Counted from the first letter of the stretch, positions 1 to 11,792 are shown. The stretch is 23,821 bases of DNA from Annulohypoxylon bovei var. microspora (GCA_022836615.1 MU405466.1:1-23821), one strand, 5' to 3'. A program made the numbers and translations. The notes: a model not told the origin generated them from the letters alone.

Positions 1-2763
1 TAAATAATTATTAATATATTAATTTAATTATATGGTAATTTTAAATATTATTAACTTATATTAAAGAAAAATATATTTTTTAATTATAAATAAACAATTA
101 AATAAATAAACAATAAATATATTAATTAATTAAATAAATAATTATTTTTTTTTATTTATATTAATATTTTCCCTTACTTAAGCTTACCAAGTTCATAATA
201 CTTAAAATTAATAATACTTAAACTAATAAACATTTTATTAAATCATATATTAATATTAACATTAATATTAAATATTAAAAAACCATGGTTTCTTAAAAAC
301 AATATAATAAATATTAAAAAGCTTCGTTATAAATTTATTATTTAAATATTCATTATTTACGTTATTATCGTTAAAACTAAAATTGGAAAAAAATAACGTT
401 AATAATATAAACCCATTCAAATTAAAAATTCGTAAAAATTTTCGAAATTAAAAACTTTTCTCATCAATATTAATATTGTTTTCATTATAATACTTTTCGA
501 AACCTTTTTTTTTATTAATAAAATATATTATTTCTCCTTTCTTAATTAAATAAATTTAATGATAATTTTTATTAATCCCACCTTAAAAACATTTTTTTAT
601 ACAATTAAAAAATAACACTAATTTATAAACTTTAAATATTAACTTAATAATTTTAAAAACAATATTAAAAAAAAACTTAAGTATATTTAATTTATATATG
701 CAAATTTAAAAGCTATCTCGCTTAGTTAAAAAAAACTAAAATATATACTTTTAAAATATAAATTAAACGAATATAATAAATATACATTCATAAAAAACGT
801 TATAAATATCTTAATATTTACAATTATAAAATTATGTTTTTTATTCGAAAGCATAATAAAACCACAAATATAAAAAATGGAATATAATTTCATATTTCTT
901 ACTAATAAACTTTAAGAATATAATAAATTTTAATTTATTAATTATATAATAAATATTAAAATAAAATAATATCCCGTTACTTATATCATTTATTAACCAT
1001 AAGTTTTTATCTTTTTTACCTTATATATATTAAAACATATTATTTATAATAAACCATAAAGTAATAAAAATAAAAACGATATATAAATATTAAATGCTAT
1101 AATACAATTAAATAATTTAATAACATTCGTTGCAAATAATAATAACATTATAAAATACCCTTTTTAAAACCAACTTTTTCCATGTTAAAACGAGGTGTAT
1201 TTTGAAATCGTGCTATATAATTAATAAATTCTTATAAAGAAAAACTTAATAAAAAAAATTAAATGTAATAAAATATTTGTTTATTATATATACGATTAAT
1301 AAAAAATGTAATAATATAATTTAATAAAGTATATTAAAAGATTAAAAAGTATTAATCTTTTAAAAAACTTAAAATGAAGAAATAATATTCCTTTTTTTAA
1401 AAGATGTTATTAATAAGGTAAGAAATGGCGGGCGCCGTTTTTAAAAAAGATTCGGTTAAATATGGATTTAACATATCATTGTATTCGTTATAAAATTATA
1501 TGTTTTTAATTAAAATATAATAAATAATATATATTATGTTATAATTAATGCCGCCGTCGTTTACCGCATGGAAAAGCAATAATAAGGAAAAATCCTTTAA
1601 GTAATTAAGGTGATAAATTTAAATAATTAAAATGATTAATTATACCACATTATTAATATTTAAAATATGAGTCGGCAATAAAAGTTAAACAATAAGGTTT
1701 AAATAATCTTTAAATTTTATTATAAAATAATTAAATATTTCGTAATTATAATGGTAATTTAAAAAAGATTTAAAATGGTTTATAATAAAATTAAAAAAAC
1801 GTTATATTAATAAATTAAATGTTATATACGAAACATTCTCATTTTAAGGTAAATTAATTAAAAATAAATATTATATACCCCATAACACGCTTCTTTTTAC
1901 CGTTATTAAGTCGTTATATAAATAATTTTATTAGAAATAATTAATTAATATAAAAACCATATATGTTTTAATTTAATTAATTTTAAATGTAACATCTTTT
2001 CTTTTTAATAACGATGTAGGCATTTATTTGGTTTTTATTAAATTAAATTTAATAAAATGTAATTTCTTTTTTTCTTATAACATTTGTAGCATTTGTAACC
2101 TTTTCATTATTTAAACTAGTAATTATAATAAATATTAGTGATATTTTTATTATAAATATGAAGTTTATAAATGTATAATAATATGTATTATTACTGGTAT
2201 TTTTTTTAAATTATTTATAATTTATTATTAAATAAAAAATGGATAATATATTATTATAAAAGGTGACGCCATTATTTATAAACATGTAAATAAAGCTTTT
2301 ATTTATGATATATTTTATAAAAAATAATTTTTAATAAAAATTCGTATTTTACAAAATTAAATTAACGACGAGGTGGTATGCGTTTTTACACATAAATTTA
2401 AAAGTGTTACTTATAAAATAAAACACTTTTTTTATATTAAATTAAGTGTGTTAATGGGATGTGTTAATTATTATGTATAAATTTAATTTAATGATAATAT
2501 AATGTGGTTATTTAAAGTTTTTTATGTAAATTGATTTTTTATTAATTTATTTAAATTACTTACAATATATTTATTTAATTTAATACGAATACATAATATT
2601 AAAGTTTCTTAAAGGTATAACAATGCTTGTTTTTTAAGTTTTTAAATATGGTATTTTTAAGTACCGTTATACGTAAATTAATGTTACATTTTTATTTATA
2701 AAAAAGCTACCAAATAAACCATAAAATGAAATTAACGATGTAAATTAATGGGTTAAAATTTAA
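1..2763. other. AT-rich degenerate DNA, no firm gene
   Basis: TAA occurs at high density in all frames. Plus-strand frame 1 (codons starting at base 1) runs to 3018 with many TAA but only three other stops: TGA at 1375 and 1633, and TAG at 2017. It yields plausible-looking peptide stretches, for example codons 1861-1938, which lack any stop. The other frames look similarly plausible when TAA is ignored, so I do not call a gene. Small GC-richer islets lie near 1427-1440 and 1549-1570. No RNA gene or promoter is recognisable. Confidence 0.6.
1985..2100. repeat. Imperfect ~70 bp tandem duplication
   Basis: The stretch beginning at about 1985 (aaatgtaa, a T-rich run, then tgtaggcattt) recurs about 70 bases downstream from about 2055 (aaaatgtaa, a T-rich run, then tgtagcattt). 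Similarity fades after about 45 bases of each unit. It is probably an old local duplication eroded by point mutation. Confidence 0.4.
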
Positions 2764-3018
2764 GATGGCTTTACACGTATATTTATCAAGCTTTTTAAAT
2801 ATTTGTTTTTAATAATTAAGTTATTTATTAATAACGTAACCGATTTAATTTTAAATGTTATTAATAACCGGTTTATAATTTTTTCCCCCTTAAGGCTTTT
2901 TTTTTATTTTAATGGTATATTATATAACTTTTATAAGCTAATATTTAACTTTTATAAAAAATGGGTAGTTATATACATAATATCTTATAAATACATATTT
3001 AATATATTATTTTCTTAA
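2764..3018 (+). pseudogene. Open 84-codon stretch, possible coding relic, unrecognised
   Basis: From GAT at 2764 to TAA at 3016 the plus strand is free of stops for 84 codons, which is long here because TAA usually recurs within about 15 codons. There is no ATG near the front; the frame is preceded by a TAA at 2761 and continues upstream with only TAA interruptions. The peptide begins DGFTRIFIKLF and later contains FSPLRLFFYFNG. Both faintly recall the DG and SPL blocks of LINE-type reverse transcriptases, but the catalytic YxDD-like block cannot be found. I treat it as a possible retroelement relic; a chance AT-rich frame is just as possible. Confidence 0.2.
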
Positions 3019-3686
3019 AAATAAATAACGTTGAGTAATTTATAAAAAATAATATATTAAAATTCTTTTTAAAATATATTAATAATAAAAGTGATTATTT
3101 ATTTATAAATAATGATTTAAATATTATAAATATTATTAATTAATAAATAATGTGTATTGTACCATAGTATAAAGCTTTTAATTTATTGCTTATTATTATT
3201 AATATGAATAATTTATGTAATGGTAAGGTTAAATTATTAATATTAAACCATAAATTTAAGAATGTTTTAAAAGTAAAAGGCTTTAATTTTATAATTTATA
3301 AAAATAAAAAGCTTAAGTAATTTTTTTAAAGACTTAAATTAAAGTTAAAATAAAAATATGTTTTATTATTAATAAAAGTAATTTTTTAAATATTTAATGT
3401 TATATTAAATTATTAAAATATATGAAAAAAATTTATTTTAATTTGATATAATTATGAATAAGTTTTATAAAATTATGGATCCTGAATTTAAGGTTTTTAT
3501 AATAATGTTTAAATTTAATGTTTAAAATAATTATATGTTAATACATTAATATACATGTATTACCAAATTAATTATATTAATTTAATTATATAAATTTATT
3601 AAAAAAAATATATTTTATATTTTTAAATATTATTATAAATATAATTAATATAATATGTATATTAAGTATAAAATTATAATAAGCAT
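3019..3686. other. AT-rich spacer, nothing recognised
   Basis: This stretch has TAA in all frames and no repeat partner that I could find in the window. A small GC-richer spot, ggatcctgaattt, lies at about 3478. Confidence 0.6.
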
Positions 3687-3940
3687 TTTATTAAAAGTCT
3701 TTTTTATTTTATTTTATTATACCTTATCTTTAAAGAGGATGGCCTTAAGGCTTAAACCAAGGATTTAATAAAATAAAAACTTAATCCTTAAAAAACTATT
3801 AAAGTTAATTTTAAAATAAAGTAAATAAAAAACATATTATATATATATATTATATTTTATAAACATAAAGGATTAAAGTTTTTTATATAATAATATAATT
3901 ATTTTTCCACTTATTAAGTTTATATTGTAATATATTTACA
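3687..3940 (+). repeat. Direct repeat R, copy 1
   Basis: This block matches 11539-11792 in the same orientation. Shared landmarks in order are ttaaaagtctttttt, a central atggccttaaggctt near 3739 (atggccttaaagctt in the other copy), aattttaaaataaagtaaataaaaaa, a (TA)n tract and aataatataattattt. Differences are largely C/T and G/A. The two copies bracket about 7.6 kb that contains repeats P and Q and the kinase relic. They could be long terminal repeats of an old retroelement or dispersed copies of a short element; no TG...CA ends or primer-binding site could be verified. Confidence 0.7.
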
Positions 3941-4534
3941 TATAAATCTTTATTATTAAATTTTACGATTATATTTACAATTATTTTTATTAAATAAAAT
4001 GAAATATATTATTATAATATTTTGAAGTTTTTTATTATTTTTATATAAATTATAATTATAATAATTAAGTTATTAATAATATATTATAAAATGAATAAAA
4101 TATTAAATTAATATATATATTTTTAAATATAAAAGTTTAATAATAATAATATTTAAATTTTATATATTATAAATAACTTTATATTATAAAATATATATAA
4201 AATTAAAATCTTAAATTTAAGGAATGTATTAATGCATAACATGATTTAAATTATATTATATTTTAAGAAATATTTGTGAAAGTAACTTAAATTACATAAT
4301 TTAACTTCGTTAACTTTATTATTATTTTAAACGAAAACTTTAATTATTAAAATTATTATCTTTTATTTATATATTTAATATATGTTAAAACTAATATTTT
4401 ATTATTATAAATACTTTAATATTATAATTTTTTTTAATTAAAGATAATATTTTTTTAAATAATTTATTTTTTATTATTAATGTGTTATTTTAATAAAACT
4501 TTTATATTTAATAATTTTAATTTTAATATTAAAC
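3941..4534. other. AT-rich spacer, nothing recognised
   Basis: Almost pure A/T with TAA in every frame. No coding or RNA signal is visible. Confidence 0.6.
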
Positions 4535-4783
4535 CTCCATTTAAATTAATGATAATCTTTTAAATTAATAATAATTCATTTAAATTAACGATAATTTTTT
4601 AAATTAATAATAACTTATTTAAATTAATAATAACCTTTTAAATTAATAATAATTTATTTAAATTAACGATAACTTATTTAAATTAATAATAACCTTCCAA
4701 ATTAATGAAAATCCATTCATATTAATAATAACCTACCTAAGCTGATAATAACCCACTTAAATTAATAATACCTTAATAATAAT
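4535..4783 (+). repeat. Minisatellite, 19-20 bp unit, about 12 copies
   Basis: The unit is approximately aaattaataataaccttttt in variants alternating 19 and 20 bases (for example aaattaataataacttattt). Copies are clear from about 4541 and become more diverged and slightly more C-rich towards 4770. Variation between units is mostly single-base (acgataa/ataataa, cttattt/ccttcc). No protein-coding role is apparent because every unit carries TAA. Confidence 0.75.
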
Positions 4784-5584
4784 CTTAATTTAAAGATTTT
4801 AAATTTAATTTTAAATCTTTATATATTAAATTATCTTAAATCTTATTATTATAATTATAAATTAAGGTGGTGAAAAAATTAAATCTTTTTTTTTTTTTTT
4901 CAAATGAATTTACGGCGTAAATTTAAAGGTAGCTTAATTATACGGAGGTTAATAATAATATAAATAAAAATAATTTTATGTAAAAATAATATTATTTATA
5001 TAAAATAAAAGCTTTTTAAGTTATAATATATTAAATTAATTTAATTATATTAAATAATTTATAATATTTATTATATAAAGGATTTCATAATCATGTTATA
5101 TATTAATTATACAAGGAATTTTAATATAATAGGTGGAATGGTTTTAAATGCTTCTTAAATTATGATGGTAAATGTAAGTTATTAAAAATAACTTTAAAGC
5201 GGATTATGAAATGGAAATAATTATCTTTTTTATAAAAAATGATATTAAAAATAAATTGGTTTTTTCCTTTTTTATAAATTATTTTTCTTCATTAATTAAT
5301 TATAACCGTTTATTAATTATTTATTATTATTAAATTAATTAATTTAAATACCTTTATTTATTTATTTATTTATTTACCTTTTAAATTAACCACTTATTAT
5401 TATTTATTAATTAATAAATATTAAAAAACAATGTTAAATTTATTATATAAATATTATAAGTTTTATTTATTATATAAAAGGTGTTAAAAAGTACTTTAAA
5501 TCCCATACAAATCGCCATATAATTGAAAGTATTAATAGCCGGCGAAATTTAATTAATTTAACCTACTTTTCTTTTATTATAATT
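4784..5584. other. AT-rich spacer with simple repeats
   Basis: This stretch contains a 14-base poly-T run at about 4887-4900 and a TTTA tetranucleotide tract at about 5352-5376. A short segment near 5500 (aatcccatacaaat) resembles bases near 10036 inside repeat Q copy 2 (cccccatacaaat), so a remnant of Q may lie here. No gene was seen. Confidence 0.5.
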
Positions 5585-6107
5585 TATACCCTTTTTAATC
5601 TACCATTTCCCACCTTTTTAACCCGCCTTTAAATTTCTTATAATTAAATAATTAAATAAATCTTAAAACGCGCTTTTAATTAATCTAAGATATAACCTTT
5701 ATAAATTATTATGTAAATGGTAAATTAAGTTAAAAAGTAAATATATGTAAAGTAAAAAAGCCTGCGCGAAAAATATTACGGGATTAACTTAATTAACATT
5801 TTTTAAATGCATTAATTTTTAACTTAATTTATTATTTACATAATAATTTATAAAGGATGCAACTTAAATCATTTAAATATGTTTAAAAGTTAAATTTAAT
5901 TATATAATTATAAAAAAAATTTAACAAAGGATTAAAAGGGAAAAATAAAAAAAAAAAAAAGGTATGTAAATAAGTGTGGGTGCGTGGATTTTTTTAAGTT
6001 CAATTAAAAGGCGCTTAAAGTAAACATTAAAAATATTTACGTTTATATAAGGATTTATATGTAAAGAAAAGTATTATAAATGCCGGGCCTAATATAATGG
6101 ACGAAAC
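5585..6107 (+). repeat. Direct repeat P, copy 1 (~520 bp)
   Basis: It aligns with 7513-8022. Shared landmarks in order: a C-rich taccatttcccacctttttaac block at 5600 (pyrimidine block at 7529 in P2), cttataattaaataattaaataaat, atatgtaaagtaaaaaagc, tttaaatgcattaatttttaac, acaaaggattaaaagggaaaaa, aacattaaaaatatttacgtttatataaggatttatatgtaaa, and a terminal taatggacgaaac. The copies lie 1.4 kb apart in the same orientation. They may be LTRs of a small non-autonomous element or two insertions of one repeat family. Differences are dominated by transitions. Confidence 0.75.
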
Positions 6108-6674
6108 TTATAATATTTATATAACGGATTTAATATTATTAATAAACCGTTATTAAGCCGTTAATAATTAACATTAAAAAATAATTTATAAAACTTAAAA
6201 AAACCAATTTATTTTTAACATTATTTTTTATAAATAAATATATGAAATATATTTATATTAAACCATAAGTGCCTCGTTATATTTTATAACCAATTTAATA
6301 ACATTTATATCACGCGGTTAATATAATTTATTATAAAAATTAAGTTTATAATATATATGTAAATTATTAAAATTATTTTTAATTTAAAATAATATAATAA
6401 ATATATTTAATAATAATAAGTTTAATAATCTTTTTAAATAACTTATAATTTTTATAATAACGTGAATTAAGTAATTAAACACTAAGAATTATAATTTAAT
6501 TTTACATAACGAATATTATAATAATAACCTCCTTTAAAAAGATTTATTATATAAACTTATTAATTAAATATAATTCGAAATGAGTGGTTATTATAATAAT
6601 TAAATGGTTAAGCTTAAAGTATATTTTTAAAAAAGAAAATAAAGCTTTAAAATTAAGGTTATTATGGTTATTAT
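6108..6674. other. AT-rich spacer between P1 and Q1
   Basis: No repeat partner or reading frame is recognisable. An islet near 6313 (cacgcggtta) is locally richer in C and G. Confidence 0.5.
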
Positions 6675-7314
6675 ATTAAAGATTTACCATTTTAATAATA
6701 TTTTTTAATTAATTAAAATCCTTATTAATACGTTATAACCATTAACTTAAAATACTTTATCTTTTATATAAAGGTTAATGCATACAAATGTACCTTCTTA
6801 TATAACGGTTAACTTTTTATACCCATCCATTTTTTTACTTAAATAACTTTATAAAATACTTTTTAATTAACTTGCAATTAATTTTAAAGTTTATATAAAT
6901 AAAAATTTAATTAAATAAATTAAGTTACATTATTATTATTATTATTTTCATTAATGCATATTACAAAATATATTAATAATTATAAGGCATTAAATAACTT
7001 TCGGGGGTCATCACATACGATTAACGAAACAACCGTAAAACTGCGGAAAACCGGAATTAAACACGGTATATTTCAAAGATTAAAAGGTGCATTAAAATAA
7101 AATATACATTATTAAATGGCTTGAATTAATGGTTATTTTATAATATAAATCATTAAAATATTAATGTTTAATTACGAAAGTTATTTAAGTTAAAAGGTGT
7201 ATTATTTTATAAAAATATTTAATAAAATAATAAATTATTAATAATATTTTTAATTAATTAAAAATGTCGCCCTTTTATCCGCGGGGTATTATTAAAATTA
7301 AAATAATAAATTTC
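6675..7314 (+). repeat. Direct repeat Q, copy 1 (~620 bp)
   Basis: It aligns with 9988-10598. Landmarks include aattaaaatccttattaata at 6711, tttttatacccat at 6811, attaataattataaggcatta at 6972, ggtcatcacatacgattaacgaaac at 7006, ggaaaaccggaattaaacacggtatatt at 7045 and a C-rich gtcgccctttta near 7265. The second copy shows ggtcattacgtataattaatgaaac and ggaaaaccggaataaaacatggtatatt, so the differences are mostly C/T and G/A. Q1 lies between the two P copies. Confidence 0.75.
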
Positions 7315-7394
7315 TTATATTAATTATGTATTAACCATATTAACCATATAATAAATAATAAAAGTTTTCCCCATAAAATTTAACGTATCTTTTT

Positions 7395-7470
7395 TTAAGA
7401 TTTACCATTTTATTCGTATTATTTCATTAATTAAAATTTTTATTAATATGTATAAGCCATGTAAATATTA
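7395..7470 (+). repeat. Fragment of repeat Q (5' end only)
   Basis: The stretch from tttaagatttaccatttta through attaaaatttttattaatatgtataagcc matches the first ~75 bases of Q copy 1 (aaagatttaccatttta, then attaaaatccttattaata) and the start of Q copy 2 (attaaaatctttattaatatatatgagcc). It abuts P copy 2 and may be a truncated insertion or a junction of nested elements. Confidence 0.5.
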
Positions 7471-7512
7471 AGTATACGCTTTTTTATATATTTAAGTAAA
7501 TATTTTTTATTT

Positions 7513-8022
7513 ACATTATTTTACTTTCCACCATTTTTCCCCTTTTAACCTTATATTAAATCTCTTATAATTATATAATTAAATAAATTTTATAAAGCAC
7601 TTTCGAATAATATTAAATGTAACTTGTAAAAAATGTTATATGGTTTATAAGCTTAGTTTAAAATTAATTATATGTAAAGTAAAAAAGCTTTTATTAAAAA
7701 GTGTCGAGGAATTACTTTAATAAATAACCTTTAAATGCACTTAATTTTTAACCTGATTTATTAATCATAAAACAATTTATAATAAATGTAATTAATTTTA
7801 TTTAAAAGCGTTTTATGAAATTTATTTAAATGTGTAATTATAAAGAAATTAACAAAGGATTAAATGGGAAAAAATGAAATTAAAAGGAAAATGTATAAAT
7901 AAATGTGAAAGTGGGGTTTTTTTAAAGGGTGTGGGGTGAACATTAAAAATATATTTGTTTATATAAGAATTTATATGTAAAAAAAAGTACCGTTAATGTT
8001 AAGAAACATATAATGGACGAAA
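7513..8022 (+). repeat. Direct repeat P, copy 2 (~510 bp)
   Basis: Second copy of the block at 5585-6107, sharing atatgtaaagtaaaaaagc at about 7670, ctttaaatgcacttaatttttaac at about 7728, acaaaggattaaatgggaaaaa at about 7853 and the terminal taatggacgaaac ending at 8022. A G-rich run (gtgaaagtggggttttttt, about 7902) corresponds to gtgtgggtgcgtggattttt in copy 1, again largely by transitions. Confidence 0.75.
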
Positions 8023-8877
8023 CCCACGATGAAAATTTCCTTTTTTTAAGGTTAATTAATTAAAATGTAACATTATTTACCTTACATCCTTTTTCACATC
8101 TTAACATTAATAATATCTTTTTTTATATATAAATTCTCTTATAAATATATATACTTTTAATATCCATTTAAGATAAGAATTTTTAAATTATAATTATTAA
8201 TAAAAATGAACTTAATAAATAAATATAAATATAAATTTTTATTGTAAGCTTTTTTAAACTTTATTTCTTCCCTTTTATTATTTAAATAAACTTTAAAAGT
8301 TTTACATAATTTAAATACTTCTTTCGTATATATTTTAATAATAAAGTTTTTAATAATAAAAAAAAACACCATTAAAATTAATAACATTATATTTAAAGTT
8401 ATATTATATATAACTTTAAAGAAAGCACTTTTTTATTATAAGCAATTTATTACAAAACCTTAAAAGGATAATTTAGCACATTTTTTTTTAAATTTTAATT
8501 AAGGTGTTTTAAAATAAAATATTTTATCGTGGAAAATTAAAAAAAAAACGCCTAAGATTTAACATAACGATATAAATATTTTAATTAACTTTAAAAGTAC
8601 ATTTATATTATAAGTTATAATTAAAATTTACTTAAACATATTTTCCGGGATAATAATAATATAAGTTATTTCACCGAAATATCCATTTATATTTTTATTT
8701 AATTTAATTAATAATATTAACATCATTTTAAAATAAGGTGATTTAACACATTTTTATAAAATAAAAATTTAATTACGTTTTAATAAAAAGTTGTTAAATC
8801 TTTTATTAAAGTTTTTAAATAATAATATAATTAAATTTATTATAATTCGTAAAAAGTTTTTAAAATAATTTAAAACC
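8023..8877. other. AT-rich spacer upstream of the kinase relic
   Basis: No repeat partner was found. A 76-codon minus-strand frame (8387-8157) is very poor in residues other than I, F, K, L, N and Y and looks like chance. Nothing resembling a TATA box can be singled out in such AT-rich DNA. Confidence 0.5.
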
Positions 8878-9762
8878 ATGTTATTACCTCCCCATTTAAA
8901 TGCTTTTTTTTGTGATAATCATTGCGTAATTTATGGCTTTATAAATCATTATTATATACTTAAATTAAGCACGTACGGTCAGGTTATAAGTGGCGTTAAT
9001 ATATTAACCGGTAATGTTATTATTATAAAACGTATTATAATTTTTTAATAAAGTTAAAAACATAAACGGTAAATTATAAAGGCATTACGTAATAAAATCA
9101 ACATTATTTATTCGGTTAATCACAAAAATATTTTACCACTTTTATAACATTAATACGAGCACGATTTCTTACCTTATTATTAACTTTACTTAAATGAATA
9201 TTATTTAATTTTATTATAAGTTAATTGTAATCTTTTTGAATTTTTTTATATAAGCCCGCAATGATTTTTTACCACACGTTTCACCATTTTTTATAATGTA
9301 ATAAGAAAGTTAATATACTTATATGTTAATAAAATCACTTATCGTGATATTTCGTTAAGGAATATTTTTATTAACATATTTTAAAATAATGAAAATGTTA
9401 AAATTTAAACAATAATTTTTAATTTGGGGAAAGTTATAAAAAAAGTGGTTAATAATGAGAAAGCTTTTAAACCTTTTTACATGATTACTTTAAAAGTTTT
9501 AACGAAGTAATATCGTTGTAACTTTATTAATATATAAAACATTGTAATTATAATTTTTATATGTTTCCTACGAAAAGAATTTAATAACGTTATAATTAAT
9601 TATTTTTTCCACACCTTTTTCTTAAATTAAATAAAAATTAAGTTCTATAATAAGGATATTAATTTAAAGGAATTAAAATGTATTAAATTTATATTTGTGT
9701 ATAACCTTAACGAAAAGCCTACGGTTAATGAAATTAAAAAGGTTTTAAAAGAAACGTTTTAA
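8878..9762 (+). pseudogene. Degenerate eukaryotic protein kinase (Ser/Thr-type) relic
   Basis: One frame from ATG 8878 (context aaaaccATG) to TAA 9760 spans 295 codons, interrupted by 13 TAA and one TGA (9262) but no TAG. Kinase motifs occur in order: a TYGQVISGV glycine loop (about residues 32-40), ILTGNVIIIKRI with the beta-3 lysine at residue 51, exactly 17 residues after the loop glycine 34 as in CDKs and MAP kinases, then ITYRDISLRNIFIN, where Asp157 and Asn162 keep the HRDxxxxN spacing. Further on are FNLGK (possible DFG remnant, residues 181-185), VLTK-stop-YR (recalling TRWYR before APE) and NLNEKPTVNEI (subdomain XI, usually DPxxRPTxxE). The losses H to Y, P to L, D to N, A to I and Q or W to TAA all fit C-to-T and G-to-A change. 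The region between the APE and XI motifs is short, suggesting a deletion. The family is uncertain: the loop is CDK/MAPK-like, while the RDIS catalytic loop lacks the usual lysine. It is non-functional and lies between repeats P2 and Q2. Confidence 0.6.
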
Positions 9763-9987
9763 TAAATTTATTCTTTTAATTATTACAATATAAAAGAAGT
9801 GAAGAAATTTCTTCATTAAATATATAATGAGTTAATTATTAATTAATTGAAATTCATAATTTAATAAAATAATAAAGATTTATTTAATTTTTTATATTAT
9901 ATTATTATAAAGATTATGTTTTTATAACACTTTATACTTATTTACTTTATTTAATTAAAGCTTTTATTAATTAATTTAATTGCTTAT
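9763..9987. other. AT-rich spacer after the kinase relic
   Basis: The kinase frame continues past 9762 with TAA interruptions (IKEVKKFLH around 9790-9820) but no recognisable motif. The kinase C-terminal tail may lie here; the true end is unknown. Confidence 0.4.
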
Positions 9988-10598
9988 TAATTAAAATCTT
10001 TATTAATATATATGAGCCATATAAATTTAATACTTAATCCCCCATACAAATTACCATGTAAACGAATATACATGTTTTATTTTTTATACCCATTAATATT
10101 CGCACTTAAATAACTTTATGGAAATATTTTCGATTAATTTATATTTAATCTTATATTATATTTAATTTAATCTTTAATTAATTAAATTTAATTACATCAT
10201 TCCTTTTATATTTCTTATTAATACTATAAAATGTATTAATAATTATAAAACGTTAAATGGTATTTAAAGGTCATTACGTATAATTAATGAAACGATAATA
10301 AGACCTAAGAAAACCATGGAAAACCGGAATAAAACATGGTATATTTTAAGGATTAATTCGTGTACTTAAATGGAACCTACATGGTTAAAATTATTAAATC
10401 AAGGATTATTTTATAATATAACTTATTAAAAAGTTGAAAGCTAAGTATGAAATTATTTAAATTAAAAAATATATCTTATAATGAAAATAATTTAATAAAG
10501 TAATAATTTATTAATAAAAATTTCAACCATTTAAAAATGCTGCCCCCCCCATTTATAAAGTATTATTAAAATGCAATATTATTAAAATAATAAATCTT
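9988..10598 (+). repeat. Direct repeat Q, copy 2 (~610 bp)
   Basis: Second copy of the block at 6675-7314. It is collinear from ttaattaaaatctttattaat to aaaataataaatcttt, including attaataattataaaacgtta, ggaaaaccggaataaaacatgg at about 10319 and a C-run (gctgcccccccc) at about 10540 that corresponds to gtcgccctttta in copy 1. It lies immediately downstream of the kinase relic region. Confidence 0.75.
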
Positions 10599-11538
10599 TA
10601 AAATAAAACTTTTATTATAATATAAAGTTTTTAAATAAAATGGTAAAAGAATATTTACATAAAACATTAAAATGAAAGTTTTTAAATTTTTTTTAATAAT
10701 TAAGTTTTGTAAATATTAAATAATAATCATATAATATAACTTTATGACCTAATGATTAATAAATGTTAATATTTTATTAATTAAAATAATACATCTTAAA
10801 AGGTGATGCCTTTATTATTTTAACTTTAACTTTATTCTTATTTTATAAAAAAAAGTTAATAACTTAACGACTTAATAATTAAACCCATCCATAATGTAAC
10901 TTATTTAATTCTAATATTATACCTTTAAGAAACATATAATTTTCATTATAATTATATTTATAATATTATAATGTATAAGTTTAATTTTCTTCGAATGGTT
11001 TGCAAAGTTAATAATTATAAGTTTCAATTATATGTATATATTTATTAATTAAAAATAATTGAAAAATAATAAAAATAATGAAAATTTACATAAAACATCG
11101 ACTTCTTTAATGGGTATTATAATTGATGTTTTAAATGAATAAATTATTTTATTTTATAAGTAAAATTAATTTTAATGTTTTTTTTTTTAATGATAATGTT
11201 AATGAACAAATATGTAATGGTTAAAAATTAAATAAAATTTTAAATGCTTAATATGTTTATAAATAATTTATTTGATTTTAATTAATTTATGTTAAATGTG
11301 AAATTATTTCATAATATATAATATTAAAGTTCATTATTTTTCATGTTATATTTTTCTTTGAATTTTTTTTATATATTATTATAAATACCTTATTAATTTA
11401 TTTATCATTAATATACTACATTTTTAATGTTAAAAAACCATTAAAATTATATTTATATAATAAAATATTTAATTTTATTATTAATTATTTTAATTTTAAA
11501 TTGTTTTTAATATTTTAATCATAATTTAATATATTAAT
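10599..11538. other. AT-rich spacer, nothing recognised
   Basis: TAA in all frames. No internal repeat or coding motif was detected by eye. Confidence 0.55.
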
Positions 11539-11792
11539 ATTATTAAAAGTCTTTTTTATTTTACCTTACCACACCTCACCCCTTAAAAAAATGGCCTTAA
11601 AGCTTAAATTAAAGATTTAATAAAATGGGAATTTAACCCTTAAAGGATTATTAAGGTTAATTTTAAAATAAAGTAAATAAAAAATATAATATATATATAT
11701 ATTACATTTCATAAAAATAAAAGATTAAAGTTCCTTACGTAATAATATAATTATTTCTTTATTTATTAAATTTACATTATAATAAATTCATT
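11539..11792 (+). repeat. Direct repeat R, copy 2
   Basis: Partner of 3687-3940 in the same orientation, about 7.85 kb downstream. It begins near tattaaaagtcttttttatttta and ends near tttacattataataaattc. A C-rich stretch (accttaccacacctcacccctt, from 11564) corresponds to tattataccttatctttaaa in copy 1, so copy 2 retains more cytosine there. Confidence 0.7.

Noticed and set aside
448..582. Minus-strand peptide-like stretch (KKGEIIYFINKKKGFEKYY)
   Set aside because: Looks coding when TAA is ignored, but the opposite strand and other frames look equally plausible; no motif supports it.
1381..2400. Long plus-strand frame read through TAA, with plausible peptide text
   Set aside because: All three plus frames give similar-looking text here, and only about half the expected TGA/TAG is missing, which is not significant over this length.
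8157..8387. 76-codon minus-strand frame
   Set aside because: Composed almost only of I, K, L, F, N and Y with no motif; expected by chance in DNA of this composition.
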